Below are positions 48,674 to 57,725 of a stretch of 64,000 nucleotides of DNA, in pieces (position 1 is the stretch's first letter; each line of letters starts with the position of its first letter). Origin of the DNA: Fibrobacter sp. UBA4297 (GTDB lineage: Bacteria > Fibrobacterota > Fibrobacteria > Fibrobacterales > Fibrobacteraceae); the NCBI RefSeq assembly GCF_002394865.1, contig NZ_DGUZ01000017.1:186001-250000 (forward strand), given 5' to 3'. The notes below the pieces were generated by a model. That model was given only the letters and a program-made list of their open reading frames with translations, was not told the origin of the DNA and made no database searches. The position numbers and the translations under genes were made by a program.

Positions 48674-49987
48674 TTATTTTTCGCCCGGTCTCTTGAATCC
48701 GTATGCACGTGGATCGAAACCGCTGGGGAACTTAGTTCTTTCGTTGTAAATCACCTTCTTGGCAGTGAACTTTTCGATCTTTGCACCGGTGAGGTCTGCA
48801 CCAGAGAAGTCCACGTCTTCCATCTTGGTGTCAGCGTCAATCTTGACCCCTTCCATCTTTGCGTTGATGAAGGTGACCTTGATGAGCTTAGCACCAGAGA
48901 AGTTTGCACCGGAGAGCTGAGCATTGTTGAATGCGGAGCGTTCGATGGTGGAGTTGGAGAAGACAGCCTTGGTGAGGTCTGCGTTGTCGAAAATGTCCTT
49001 GAAAACGTAGGCACCGTCGAACACGGCCTTCATGAGTTCAGCGTAGTTGAACACGTTCTTGCTCACGTTCGCATCGAAGAAGGATGCCTTGTTGAGCTTA
49101 GCCTTGTCGAACGTGCTCTTGGAAACGTCGCCCTTGTCGAAGATAACGCCGTTCAAGTCCTGGTTGGTGAACGTCATGTTCTTGACCTTGGACTGAGCGA
49201 ACTTGGCCTTCTGGAGCTGGGTCCTGGAGAGGTCCACGTCGTTGAACGTGGTCAAGGAAAGGTCTGCTTCCTGGAGGTTCACGTTGTTGAAAACGGCACC
49301 GTCGAAGTCTGCCTGAGAAAGACCTGCCTTAGCGAAGTTCACGTTGTTGAGCTTTACGCTGGAGAAGTTTGCAGCGATGAGGTTGCAAGCCGTGAAGTCC
49401 GTCTTTTCCATGGTGGTCTTGCGGAGATCGCTGTTAGCCATCAAGGAACGGGAGAAGTTCGTGTTGGTGAGGTTTGCCTTGCTGAAGTCTGCGCGCGTCA
49501 GGTCCATATCCATAGCGGATGCCTGGGTGAGGTCGGCCTTGCTGAAATCGCATTCGTCAGAAACCTTCATGGCGTCGAGACGGGCGCCCTTGAGGTTTGC
49601 CTTCGGGAATTTGCTATCGAGAAGCGTTGCGCGGTAGAGGTTTGCGCCTTCGAGGTTTGCACCTTCGAAGCTTGCAGAACGAATGTCTGCGCCGCTAATC
49701 GTTGCACCCTTGAGGTTTGCACCTTCGAAGTTGGCGCCGCTAATCACGGCATTGCGGAAAGAGACTTCGGGAAGGATTGCGCCTTCGAAGTCCGGAGATT
49801 CACCGGCAGAGCGCTGGAAGTCCGTAACGCCCTTGACAGCTCTTGCCTTCTGGAACTGATAGTTGTCGATACGCTTGTCGCGGAAGGATGTATTCAGTTC
49901 TTTACCTCTGAAGTCCTGTGCAGACACGTTGAGCGCGAGTGCACCAAGGAGGCAGAGACCAAATTTATAGACGTTCTTCATATTCAT
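48674..49987 (-). CDS. Secreted pentapeptide-repeat protein
   Basis: 437 residues from the ATG at 49987 (AAAGGGAA upstream). A signal peptide (about 1-22, ending NVSAQ) exports it. From about residue 50 to 415 nearly the whole chain is A(D/N)LXX-type pentapeptides (GANFEGANLKGATISGAD, broken as GANFEGANL and KGATISGAD), over 60 consecutive units, which fold as a right-handed four-sided beta helix. Later repeats are looser (VDFDKAxLxKAxF). The C-terminal 20 residues are unrelated. Cytoplasmic relatives (Qnr, MfpA) mimic DNA; an exported one of this length must do something else, possibly structural. Single-gene unit with a terminator. Confidence 0.88.
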   Translation of the reverse strand: MNMKNVYKFGLCLLGALALNVSAQDFRGKELNTSFRDKRIDNYQFQKARAVKGVTDFQRSAGESPDFEGAILPEVSFRNAVISGANFEGANLKGATISGADIRSASFEGANLEGANLYRATLLDSKFPKANLKGARLDAMKVSDECDFSKADLTQASAMDMDLTRADFSKANLTNTNFSRSLMANSDLRKTTMEKTDFTACNLIAANFSSVKLNNVNFAKAGLSQADFDGAVFNNVNLQEADLSLTTFNDVDLSRTQLQKAKFAQSKVKNMTFTNQDLNGVIFDKGDVSKSTFDKAKLNKASFFDANVSKNVFNYAELMKAVFDGAYVFKDIFDNADLTKAVFSNSTIERSAFNNAQLSGANFSGAKLIKVTFINAKMEGVKIDADTKMEDVDFSGADLTGAKIEKFTAKKVIYNERTKFPSGFDPRAYGFKRPGEK

Positions 49988-50111
49988 AGTCAAATTCCCT
50001 TTATGAAAAAAAGTAAATCAAATAACGGATAGCCCTAAAATAACTAAAAAAATTGCAAAACTAACAATGAAAAATAAAAACTGACCAAATAAATACTAAT
50101 TTTACGTTGAA

Positions 50112-51308
50112 ATGACTTGTTTTCGTTCAAATTCTTACAAAGTGGTGATCTGCGGGGCGGGTCCTGCCGGTCTTATGGCTGCATTCCAGCTAGGAAAAAT
50201 GACAGGCAGTGCCGGACGAATCCTTCTTTTGGACAAAAAAGAACCTTGGAAAGAGCCCATCTTTTGTGCCGAAGCTGTATCGACCCATCGTTTGAACGAG
50301 TTGTGGCCTATAGACGAATCCTGGGTGCGAGGAAGCCTTTCGGGCATCTATTTTACGTCGCCCAAGGGTTACAAGGCTGAATTTTACAGCAAGGATTGCG
50401 GACAATTGCTTGACCGCTCGAAGTTCCACCATGCGATTGCCGATGCATGCGTTGCTGCGGGCGTGGAATGTCACTTTGATGCGCTCATCAAAAGCATTGA
50501 AAAGGCCGAAAATGGCTGGAATCTGAATGTCCAGGTGGGCGATGAAACGTTCGCGGTTTCGGCGGAGGCAGTTATTGACGCCAGTGGCCCAGGTTGCCGC
50601 CTCACTCGTGGAATCCCGTGCCTTGAAGGAATTGAATCGGGCGATACGGATTTGGAACCCGGCATTTTTGCTGTGGCCGAAGGGATAGAGCATAAGCGCG
50701 ACCATATCGACCTGTTCTATGGTAGTGAGTTCCCGGGCGGTTATGGCTGGATTTTCCCGCGAGATGGCAAGGAAGTGAATATCGGTTTTGTGCTTGCGAA
50801 AGATGTCAAACCGGGAATGCCGTTGCGCGAAAAACTCAAGCACTTTATCTCCTCGCATTATCCAGATGCAAAAATCAAGGCTATCTACGGTGGAATGATT
50901 GCCTGTGGGCAGTCAAACAGGCCGCTTGCCAAGTGTGGTCTCTTTAAGGCGGGTGATGCGGCTAGCTGCGTGAACCCAATGAGCCGTTCAGGTATTGTAG
51001 AAGCGCTTTTGAGCGGAAAGATTACGGCGGAAGCTGTCCATGAATGGCTGAATGCGACCGATGAAACATCGCGGAATCGCGTTGAAGCGTCCGTTTTGGA
51101 TCGCTGGATGGCCGCTCTCGGAAAGACTCATTTGCAGATTGCGAAGGCAAAGTCCGATTTTGCGAAGGTCAAGGATGAACAATTTGACAAGGCCGCTGAG
51201 AGCCTCTCGAAACTCCCGCGCGAAAAGCAGACTCTTTTTAGAATTTTCTGGGCAGTGCTGTGGTCTTGCCCGTCTTTAATTTGGAAAATGCGTTCTTTTT
51301 TGCATTGA
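50112..51308 (+). CDS. FAD-dependent oxidoreductase, geranylgeranyl reductase family
   Basis: 398 residues. Rossmann FAD motif VVICGAGPAGLMAA (about 11-24), a Cys-containing substrate/flavin loop PIFCAEAV, DASGPGCRLTRG, GYGWIFPRDGKEVNIGF, and the second FAD motif GLFKAGDAASCVNPMSRSGI. Members reduce isoprenoid double bonds in quinones or lipids, but many have unknown substrates. It is followed 7 bp later by sufE. No Shine-Dalgarno evident. Confidence 0.82.
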   Translation: MTCFRSNSYKVVICGAGPAGLMAAFQLGKMTGSAGRILLLDKKEPWKEPIFCAEAVSTHRLNELWPIDESWVRGSLSGIYFTSPKGYKAEFYSKDCGQLLDRSKFHHAIADACVAAGVECHFDALIKSIEKAENGWNLNVQVGDETFAVSAEAVIDASGPGCRLTRGIPCLEGIESGDTDLEPGIFAVAEGIEHKRDHIDLFYGSEFPGGYGWIFPRDGKEVNIGFVLAKDVKPGMPLREKLKHFISSHYPDAKIKAIYGGMIACGQSNRPLAKCGLFKAGDAASCVNPMSRSGIVEALLSGKITAEAVHEWLNATDETSRNRVEASVLDRWMAALGKTHLQIAKAKSDFAKVKDEQFDKAAESLSKLPREKQTLFRIFWAVLWSCPSLIWKMRSFLH

Positions 51309-51315
51309 TTAGGTT

Positions 51316-51762
51316 ATGTCAGAAAGTATAATTGATCGTCAAGAAAAAATTAGAGCAAAGTTTGCTTCTTTTACAGATCCGGATGACAAGTGGAAGTTCC
51401 TCTTGGATTTGGCCCGTGAACACAAGGGCATGGATGCATCCCTCAAGGCCGAAAAGTTCATTATTCAGGGCTGCGCCTCGACCATGTATCTTGTGCCGAA
51501 GTTCGAAAACGGAAAGATTCATTTCGAGATGGACGTGGAAGGCGGCACGACGAACCCGCTGATTAGCCGTGGCCTTGGGGCACTTGCCTTGCAGATTTTC
51601 AACGACATGACTCCGGCCGATATTTTGTCTGTGGATCCGACATTTTTCCAACAGATTGGACTCAATGTCGGACTTTCGCCGACGCGCTCGAACGGTTTTG
51701 CAAGCCTTTTGAAACAGATTTATTTATATGCACGCGTCTTTGACGCAATTTCTAAAAAATAG
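51316..51762 (+). CDS. sufE: SufE-like sulfur acceptor protein
   Basis: 148 residues. The conserved IIQGCASTMYL contains the Cys (about residue 52) that accepts persulfide from a cysteine desulfurase; later SRGLGALALQIFNDMTPADIL and GLSPTRSNGFASL are typical of the family. It helps build Fe-S clusters. No sufS or sufBCD is adjacent. It follows the flavoprotein at 7 bp and precedes a hypothetical gene at 9 bp, so a three-gene operon is likely. Confidence 0.9.
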   Translation: MSESIIDRQEKIRAKFASFTDPDDKWKFLLDLAREHKGMDASLKAEKFIIQGCASTMYLVPKFENGKIHFEMDVEGGTTNPLISRGLGALALQIFNDMTPADILSVDPTFFQQIGLNVGLSPTRSNGFASLLKQIYLYARVFDAISKK

Positions 51763-51771
51763 GACGACTCT

Positions 51772-52461
51772 ATGTTTAGTTTCTTGAATGGAAAAAGCCC
51801 GTTTGACGAGGCTGAAGAAAAACTGGAAGCCGGTGAAACCGTTAACGGGAGACCGAAACTTCCGCAGGCGCCGATTATGGGCTGGCAAGATGGCGTGTTC
51901 TTGCTGGTGCTCGCCGGTTTAATCGTGGGTGGTTATTACTACTACCAGTATGCTAAGCAAAAGAGTGCTGATGCTTTTGCCAAGTGCGATGCTTTGTATG
52001 TCGCCGCTGAAACGGACGCTACAAAGTATGTGGATGCCGAAGCCTGCTACAACGAAACGTGGGACTTGGGCTTTGTGAGCGATTCTATGGAAATCCTCCG
52101 CCAGAACCGCTTGGGAGCCATCGAAGATCTGCGCAACCAGCAGAAGGACTTGTATGCCGATGCCATGGGTGCTATGGCCGCTCGTGATACGGTTGCTGCA
52201 TACAAAGTTGTGAGTGAATACAAGGGCCCGATGCTTTTGAGCCAGGGCGACCGCAAGGATTGGAACAACATTGCCAATAGCGACGCCGTCAAGGCTAGCG
52301 TTGCTGCGGCCGCTGTTCGTGCTGATTCTATTGCAAAGGAAAAGGCAATTGCAGATTCCTTGGCTCAGGTTGCTGCAGAACTCCGTGCAAAAGCAGTTGC
52401 TGATTCCATTGAAAAAGCGAACAAGAAACTTGCTCGCAAGAAGCGCAAAAAAAACAAATAG
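51772..52461 (+). CDS. Membrane-anchored hypothetical protein with helical tail
   Basis: 229 residues. One membrane helix (about 43-62, VFLLVLAGLIVGGYYYYQY) places the rest outside or in the cytoplasm; topology is not clear. The extramembrane part is helical, with an Ala/Asp/Lys-rich coiled-coil-like tail (about 175-229, DSLAQVAAELRAKAVADSIE) ending in a strongly basic KKLARKKRKKNK. Residues 65-110 (CDALYVAAETDATKYVDAEACYNE) look TPR-like. No function recognised. Confidence 0.65.
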   Translation: MFSFLNGKSPFDEAEEKLEAGETVNGRPKLPQAPIMGWQDGVFLLVLAGLIVGGYYYYQYAKQKSADAFAKCDALYVAAETDATKYVDAEACYNETWDLGFVSDSMEILRQNRLGAIEDLRNQQKDLYADAMGAMAARDTVAAYKVVSEYKGPMLLSQGDRKDWNNIANSDAVKASVAAAAVRADSIAKEKAIADSLAQVAAELRAKAVADSIEKANKKLARKKRKKNK

Positions 52462-52619
52462 GTTGTAGGTTATAGGGGTTAGGGAAATTAGGTATTAAAT
52501 TTGGCGGCGAAGCCGCGATTATAAATCCTAGTATCGTGCCAAACGAGCGTCGCAGAAAATGCTTGCATTTTTTATGACCGAGTGCAGCCGATGACGCTGA
52601 AAGCGTCAACACCTAAAGC
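52462..52619. repeat. TAGGTTATAGGGGTTAGG / ACCTAAAGCCTAATCC palindromic repeat
   Basis: Left arm GGTTGTAGGTTATAGGGGTT and right arm ACACCTAAAGCCTAATCC flank a core with GGCGGCGAAGCCGC and TGACGCTGAAAGCGTCA hairpins. Relative of the element at 37550. Lies between two convergent genes and reaches the tsaE stop. Confidence 0.65.
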
Positions 52620-53036
52620 CTAATCCCTAGAAACCTTTTCAACTGTAATTTCGCGTTCGGTTTCCGAGATAATTTGAATTTTAACGACGTGGGTGATGCC
52701 TGCGTCGTTTTCTTCTAATCGTTCGGGCCATTCGATGAGGCTGATGCCGCTTTCGAGATAGTCCGGGTCCATGCCGACTTCGTAGAGGTCTGCGCCGCCT
52801 TCAAGACGGTAAAGGTCGAAGTGGAATATAGGCGGGTTGTTCGGGTATTCGTGGAGAATTGTGTAGGTCGGAGAACAGACTGTGCCTTCGAAGCCGAGCC
52901 CTTTGCAGATGCCGCGGCTAATGACGGTCTTGCCTGCGCCGAGATTCCCGTAGAGGGCAACCTTATCGCCGACCTTCAGCGACTTCGCAAATTCTAACGC
53001 CCAATTGTATGTGTCTTGTTCGGAATGGAATAGCAT
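52620..53036 (-). CDS. tsaE: tRNA threonylcarbamoyladenosine biosynthesis ATPase TsaE
   Basis: 138 residues. Walker A GNLGAGKTVISRGI (about 30-43), SPTYTILHEY, FHFDLYRLE and the Walker-B-like ISLIEWPERLE are all typical. TsaE drives the TsaB-TsaD complex that makes t6A37 on ANN-decoding tRNAs. Partner genes are elsewhere. Confidence 0.93.
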   Translation of the reverse strand: MLFHSEQDTYNWALEFAKSLKVGDKVALYGNLGAGKTVISRGICKGLGFEGTVCSPTYTILHEYPNNPPIFHFDLYRLEGGADLYEVGMDPDYLESGISLIEWPERLEENDAGITHVVKIQIISETEREITVEKVSRD

Positions 53037-53048
53037 AATGAAATGGAG

Positions 53049-53140
53049 TTGTTAGTCAATGGTCGTTGGTCTGTAGTTTATATTTGGCGCCTATGGCGCG
53101 TTTATTCGACTAATAACTAATGACTACTAACTAATTTCTG
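53049..53140. repeat. GTTAGTCAATGGTC / GACTAATAACTAATGACTA palindromic repeat
   Basis: Complementary TTAGTC-type arms around a GGCGCCTATGGCGCG hairpin, between tsaE and nspC. Confidence 0.65.
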
Positions 53141-53152
53141 TGGCGTTGTCGA

Positions 53153-54280
53153 TTACAATTTTTCCTTAAACTGCTCGTACGTGAATTTGTGCAGCAGGTG
53201 GAACTTGCCGTTTTCGTCGAACTTGCCGATGCTCGGGTGACGCACTCCGTTGAAGAACGAGGTCTTGACCATCGTGTAGTGTATCATGTCTTCGAAGATG
53301 ATGCGGTCGCCGACCTTGAGCGGTTCGTCGAACGAGAAATCACCGAGCTGGTCGCCGGCGAGGCAGGAATTGCCCGTGAGCTTGTACGTGTAAACTTTTT
53401 CGCCTGGGAATGCTGCACCGATGATGTTCGGACGGTACGGCATTTCAAGGCAGTCCGGCATGTGGGCGCTGATGGAAACGTTCAGAATAGCGATATCCAT
53501 TTCGTTGTGGACGATGTCGCCAACGCTTGCGACGAGTTCACCGGTTTGCCAGCCGATGGCTTCGCCCGGTTCCATGATGACTTGCAAGTGCGGGTAACGT
53601 GCGGAGAAATCCTTGAGGATGCGCACGAGTTCATCGCGGTGGTAGTCCTTACGGGTAATGTGATGACCACCGCCGAAGTTCACCCACTTCATTTGCGGGA
53701 GGTACTTGCCAAAATGCTTTTCAAATGCCGCGAGAACGCCTTCTAGGGCGTCGGCATCTTGTTCGCAAAGTGCATGGAAGTGGAGCCCGTCAATGCCGTC
53801 GAGGAGTTCGGGCTTGAATTCTTTTTCGGTCACGCCGAGACGGGAGAACTTGCCGCAGGGGTTGTAAATGTCGGTTTCGACTGTCGAAAATTCCGGGTTC
53901 ACGCGGATGCCGGCACTCACGCCGTGGGCGAGAGTCTTGTCCTTGAAACGCTGCCACTGCGAAAAGCTGTTGAACGTGATATGGTCCGCTGCATCGAGGA
54001 TGGCGTCGATTTCGTCGTCTTCGTAGACGGGTGCAAAGACGTGGACTTCCTTGTTCATCTCTTCGCGGGCGAGGCGTGCTTCGTTGAGGCTAGAGGCGGT
54101 GGCGCCGGCGAGGTATTCGCCGATGAGCGGGAATGAACGCCAGAAACTGTAACCCTTGAGGGCGCAGATGATTTTGACGCCGGTCTTGTTCTGGATATCG
54201 GCGAGGATTTCCATGTTGCGGCGGAGACGCGTTTCGTCAAGTACGAAACAGGGATTTGGAACTTGAGAATAGTCGAGCAT
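53153..54280 (-). CDS. nspC: Carboxynorspermidine/carboxyspermidine decarboxylase
   Basis: 375 residues, a PLP fold III (alanine-racemase-like) enzyme. Catalytic lysine in CALKGYSFW (about residue 42), HFHALCEQDA, NFGGGHHITRKDYH, MEPGEAIGWQ and TGNSCLAGDQLG are the family landmarks. It makes spermidine (or norspermidine) from the carboxylated precursor in the aspartate-semialdehyde route. The partner CASDH gene is not adjacent here. TATCTT ends 7 nt before the ATG and no Shine-Dalgarno is seen. Confidence 0.93.
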   Translation of the reverse strand: MLDYSQVPNPCFVLDETRLRRNMEILADIQNKTGVKIICALKGYSFWRSFPLIGEYLAGATASSLNEARLAREEMNKEVHVFAPVYEDDEIDAILDAADHITFNSFSQWQRFKDKTLAHGVSAGIRVNPEFSTVETDIYNPCGKFSRLGVTEKEFKPELLDGIDGLHFHALCEQDADALEGVLAAFEKHFGKYLPQMKWVNFGGGHHITRKDYHRDELVRILKDFSARYPHLQVIMEPGEAIGWQTGELVASVGDIVHNEMDIAILNVSISAHMPDCLEMPYRPNIIGAAFPGEKVYTYKLTGNSCLAGDQLGDFSFDEPLKVGDRIIFEDMIHYTMVKTSFFNGVRHPSIGKFDENGKFHLLHKFTYEQFKEKL

Positions 54281-54376
54281 AGTTAGAAAGATAGAACTTT
54301 TTTGTTGTTATATTTTGTATGATATAATCAGATTTATTTGTTTTCTGTTTTTTGGATTCTAAAAAGTGGGCATAAA

Positions 54377-54949
54377 ATGAATAATAAGATGTTTTTCTTG
54401 TTTCTTTTGGTCGCTGGTTTGTCGTTTGCTTTGGCCAACGAACAGCTTGGCGTGCAAGACATGCCTAAAACGGGTGTTCCATCGGAAGGTGAATATGTTT
54501 ATCTAGTTGAGCTGGATAGTGTTGATATTTATAAGGAATTGATAGAACGAGAAAATAAAGACGCTTCGTATGGAGCTAATATTGAAGGTATTGTATTTGG
54601 CGGAGGACTTGTTGGTGTGGGTACATTTTTTCTTGTTACTGCAATTTATGCGGTGAATAAATCAAGTAATGATGGGTGGGATGAGGCTGGCAATAGGCTT
54701 GCTGGTGGAGTGTCGATAGGTATCTCTATTCCGTTTTACCTTTTGGGGATTCCTGTTCTTATTTATAACATTCATAAATACAATGTTCGCAAAGAACATG
54801 CCATTAAACGTGATGAATACAAAGAGGCTTTGGATCGTTATAAAGTAAGGATGCAGGAAGAAGGATGGAAGTCTGTTCAGTTTATGGTTGTACCTACGCT
54901 GAATTTGGCGAAAGCCAGCTTTGGTGCGAATGCGGTATTGCAATTTTGA
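54377..54949 (+). CDS. Exported membrane protein of unknown function
   Basis: 190 residues from the ATG at 54377. An N-terminal signal peptide or anchor (about 1-20, ending SFALA) is followed by two membrane helices (about 70-92 and 112-135), with a charged segment between 138 and 165. The C-terminus ends VLQF. No family recognised. More AT-rich than its neighbours. It has its own terminator before the ABC genes. Confidence 0.6.
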   Translation: MNNKMFFLFLLVAGLSFALANEQLGVQDMPKTGVPSEGEYVYLVELDSVDIYKELIERENKDASYGANIEGIVFGGGLVGVGTFFLVTAIYAVNKSSNDGWDEAGNRLAGGVSIGISIPFYLLGIPVLIYNIHKYNVRKEHAIKRDEYKEALDRYKVRMQEEGWKSVQFMVVPTLNLAKASFGANAVLQF

Positions 54950-54994
54950 ATTTTATAAGAAAATACAATAAGATTTTGTTGAAAAGTAGAAAAG

Positions 54995-55023
54995 GCTAGA
55001 CAGTTTTCTGTTTGGCTTTTTTT
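54995..55023 (+). terminator. Rho-independent terminator
   Basis: GCTAGACAG, loop TTTT, CTGTTTGGC (two G-T pairs), followed by TTTTTTT. Confidence 0.8.
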
Positions 55024-55053
55024 AAATTAAAAAAGTCTGATCGGAGGCTTGTT

Positions 55054-56025
55054 TTGCGTCGTTTATTGATTGGATTTGTAGCGTTAGCTGTTTTGATTGT
55101 GTTGCTGTGCGTGGCGACGCTTTGCTTTGGTGCGGTGAACATTCCGTTTTCGTCGGTGGTGCAGGCGCTGTTTAGCCCGGGTGCGGATGTTTCGTCGAAC
55201 ATTTTGTGGAACTTGAGAATCCCGCGAATGATTGCCGCGATTTTGGCGGGGGCATCGCTTGCGGTGTCGGGCTTGTCGCTGCAGACGGTGTTCCGGAATC
55301 CGCTGGCGGGGCCGTTTGTACTTGGCATTAGCAGTGGCGCGAGTCTTGGTGTGGCGCTTGCGCTTTTGGCGGGTATTGGCTTTGGTAGTGTCGGCGTGCT
55401 GGGTTCGGCGGCGCTTGGGGCTTTGCTTGTGACGCTTGTCGTGATGTTTGCGGCGATGCGTTTTGCGCAGACGGGCGTGCTTTTGATTGTTGGACTTTTG
55501 ACGGGCTACTTTATCGATTCGATTGTGAGCGTCTTGATTGCAGGGAACTCTTCGGAATCGCTGCGCGTGTATGTGGCGTGGGGCATGGGTAGCTTTGGGC
55601 GCGTGACGCTCGGTGATGTCTGGATTTTTGTAGTGGCTGTGCTTGCGGGATTGGTGATGATTGGCGTTTCGTTGCGGTATTTGAATGCGGCGCTTTTGGG
55701 TGATGATTTTGCACATGGGCTTGGGTTGAACGTGAAGCGTTCCAAGATTTGCGTGTTGCTCGGGGCGAGCCTTTTGGCGGGTGCAACGACTGCGTTTTGC
55801 GGACCTGTCGCGTTCATCGGAATTGCCGTGCCGCATTTAGCTTATCTGCTTTTCAAGACGACGAACCATCGCGTACTTTTGCCCGGGGCGGCGTTGTGTG
55901 GTGTGGCACTTGCGCTTTTGGGCGGGCTCTTCCCGGCTTCGGTGCCGTTGAATGCTGTGCTTTCGCTGGTGGGCGTACCTGTGATTTTGTGGGTACTTGT
56001 GCGCGGTTCCGGTGCGCGTTTTTAG
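55054..56025 (+). CDS. FecCD-family ABC transporter permease (iron/siderophore/cobalamin)
   Basis: 323 residues from a TTG at 55054, 6 nt after GGAGG; the frame upstream overlaps the terminator and is not used. About nine to ten membrane helices. Family signatures: RIPRMIAAILAGASLAVSGLSLQ, NPLAGPFVLGISSGASLG, and the late FCGPVAFIGIAVPHLAY. It would pair with the ATPase that starts 9 bp downstream. No periplasmic binding protein gene is in the cluster. Confidence 0.9.
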   Translation: MRRLLIGFVALAVLIVLLCVATLCFGAVNIPFSSVVQALFSPGADVSSNILWNLRIPRMIAAILAGASLAVSGLSLQTVFRNPLAGPFVLGISSGASLGVALALLAGIGFGSVGVLGSAALGALLVTLVVMFAAMRFAQTGVLLIVGLLTGYFIDSIVSVLIAGNSSESLRVYVAWGMGSFGRVTLGDVWIFVVAVLAGLVMIGVSLRYLNAALLGDDFAHGLGLNVKRSKICVLLGASLLAGATTAFCGPVAFIGIAVPHLAYLLFKTTNHRVLLPGAALCGVALALLGGLFPASVPLNAVLSLVGVPVILWVLVRGSGARF

Positions 56026-56034
56026 GGGGCTTTT

Positions 56035-56787
56035 ATGACGAATGTTGAATCGCAGAACATTTTGCTGGAATGTAAGGATTTGCTTGTCGGCTATGATAAA
56101 GCGCTCCCGTCTATGAAAATCCCATTTGATTTTTCGCTTGCATCGGGAACAGTTGTGGCGTTGATGGGCGAGAATGGTTGCGGCAAGAGTTCTCTTTTGA
56201 AAACTTTTGCAGGTTTGCTTTCGCCGGTGGCGGGAATGGTTTCGCTTGAAGGAAAATCTCTTACGGAATGGGCGCCTCGTGAACGCGCTCAGGAAATCTC
56301 GCTTGTTCGAATGTCGAGTGCAGTGCCCCCGCGAATGAGCGTGAGTGAATTTGTGCGTTTGGGACGTTCGCCGTATTCTGGAATTTTTGACAGCCGTACG
56401 GAAGAAGATAATCGCATTGTCGAAAATTCGATGGCGCTTTTGGATGTGGCCAGTTTTGCAAATCGTCCGATTGCAGAATTGAGTGATGGCGAGCGTAGCC
56501 GTGTGTTTTTGGCAGAGGCTGTGGCGCAACAGGTGAAAATTTTGTTGCTTGATGAACCGAATGCGTTCTTGGACATTCCGCGTAGCCATGCGCTGTTTCG
56601 GTTGCTCAAGAAAATTGCTGTGGAACGCCAAATGGGCATTGTTGTTTCGACGCATTCCGTGGAATACGCGGAACGCTATTGCGATAAGATTATGGTTGTA
56701 AATGGCGGAACGGTAAAGGTGGCTTCGGCTGCGGATGCTCGAAAAAATGGACTTTTAGACTGGACGGAAATATGCGACGCTCTTTGA
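56035..56787 (+). CDS. ABC transporter ATP-binding protein (FecE/BtuD type)
   Basis: 250 residues. Walker A GENGCGKSS (about 45-53), Q-loop region, signature LSDGERSR, Walker B ILLLDEPNAFLD and the H-loop STHSVEYAE are intact. It powers import with the FecCD permease next to it. Its last 16 bp overlap the next gene, which starts in a different frame. Confidence 0.92.
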   Translation: MTNVESQNILLECKDLLVGYDKALPSMKIPFDFSLASGTVVALMGENGCGKSSLLKTFAGLLSPVAGMVSLEGKSLTEWAPRERAQEISLVRMSSAVPPRMSVSEFVRLGRSPYSGIFDSRTEEDNRIVENSMALLDVASFANRPIAELSDGERSRVFLAEAVAQQVKILLLDEPNAFLDIPRSHALFRLLKKIAVERQMGIVVSTHSVEYAERYCDKIMVVNGGTVKVASAADARKNGLLDWTEICDAL

Positions 56788-57725
56788 TTTTATTTTACGC
56801 TATTGGTGTGTTTTGTGTTGCGCTTTGCTTGTCGGCGTGTGCGGGTAACCGGAGTGCTGCTGGTGCTTCGGAACAGAAACATTTCTTTTGGAAAGTGTCC
56901 GATGAGAATTCTTCGGTGTGGGTGCTCGGGAGTATTCATTTGGCGGATTCGACTTTGTACCCGCTTGCTCCTGTGATTGATTCTGCGTTTGCTCGTTCGG
57001 ACGAGCTTGCCGTCGAACTCAACATGAACGATGAAGAAGTCGTGAAGGAAATCGGTAAGGAATCGGTTTCTCAGGGAATGCTTGAAGATAGGTTGCTTCG
57101 AGATATTCTGCCGCCAGAAATGTGGAAGTCTTTAGATAGCCTTTGTACTGCCTGGGATATTCCTATGGTGGTATTTGAAAAAATGCGCCCTTGGCTTGTG
57201 GCAACTACGCTTAGTGCATATGCGTTTGAACAGGCCGGATTGAATCCTGAATATGGGATTGACTATGTGCTTTTGGATAGAGCGGCTTCAGATGGCAAGG
57301 CCATTGTCGGGTTGGAGACTGCTGAAGAACAGATTGGCGCGCTTGCAGATACGACTGAATCGGATTCGGCGGGTGTGTATTACTTAAAGACGACTTTACG
57401 TGAAATTGCAGATTTTGAAACGCTTGTGAGTAATTTGATTCATGCCTGGAAAACGGGTGATGACGAGTTGCTGCGCAGCTTGTTGAACAAAGATGATGAA
57501 GAAGATGAAAGTGAAGAATCGTTGTCTAGCGATCAAAAGTTTAAGGATGGTTTTGAACAACGTGTTTACGTGAATCGCAATGCCAAAATGGCGGAATCCA
57601 TTGCGACTTTCTTGCGCGAAGATAGAAACGTTTTTGTCGTGGTCGGTGTAGCGCACTTGGCGCTTGAAAAAGACAACGTGATTGATGCGCTTCGCAAGCG
57701 TGGCTTTAAGATTGAACGTTTTTAA
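56772..57725 (+). CDS. TraB/GumN family lipoprotein
   Basis: 317 residues. Lipobox CLSAC (Cys23) anchors it in the envelope. The TraB/GumN (erythromycin esterase/Tiki-like) landmarks are VWVLGSIHLADSTLYPL (GxxH motif), GLETAEEQ and VVVGVAHL at the end, giving the two His and Glu of a putative metal-dependent protease-like site. A Glu/Asp-rich loop (about 240-255) is unusual. It starts inside the ATPase gene, so the three genes form an operon. Its 3' end overlaps the convergent sigma-54 regulator by 20 bp. Confidence 0.85.
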   Translation: MRRSLILFYAIGVFCVALCLSACAGNRSAAGASEQKHFFWKVSDENSSVWVLGSIHLADSTLYPLAPVIDSAFARSDELAVELNMNDEEVVKEIGKESVSQGMLEDRLLRDILPPEMWKSLDSLCTAWDIPMVVFEKMRPWLVATTLSAYAFEQAGLNPEYGIDYVLLDRAASDGKAIVGLETAEEQIGALADTTESDSAGVYYLKTTLREIADFETLVSNLIHAWKTGDDELLRSLLNKDDEEDESEESLSSDQKFKDGFEQRVYVNRNAKMAESIATFLREDRNVFVVVGVAHLALEKDNVIDALRKRGFKIERF

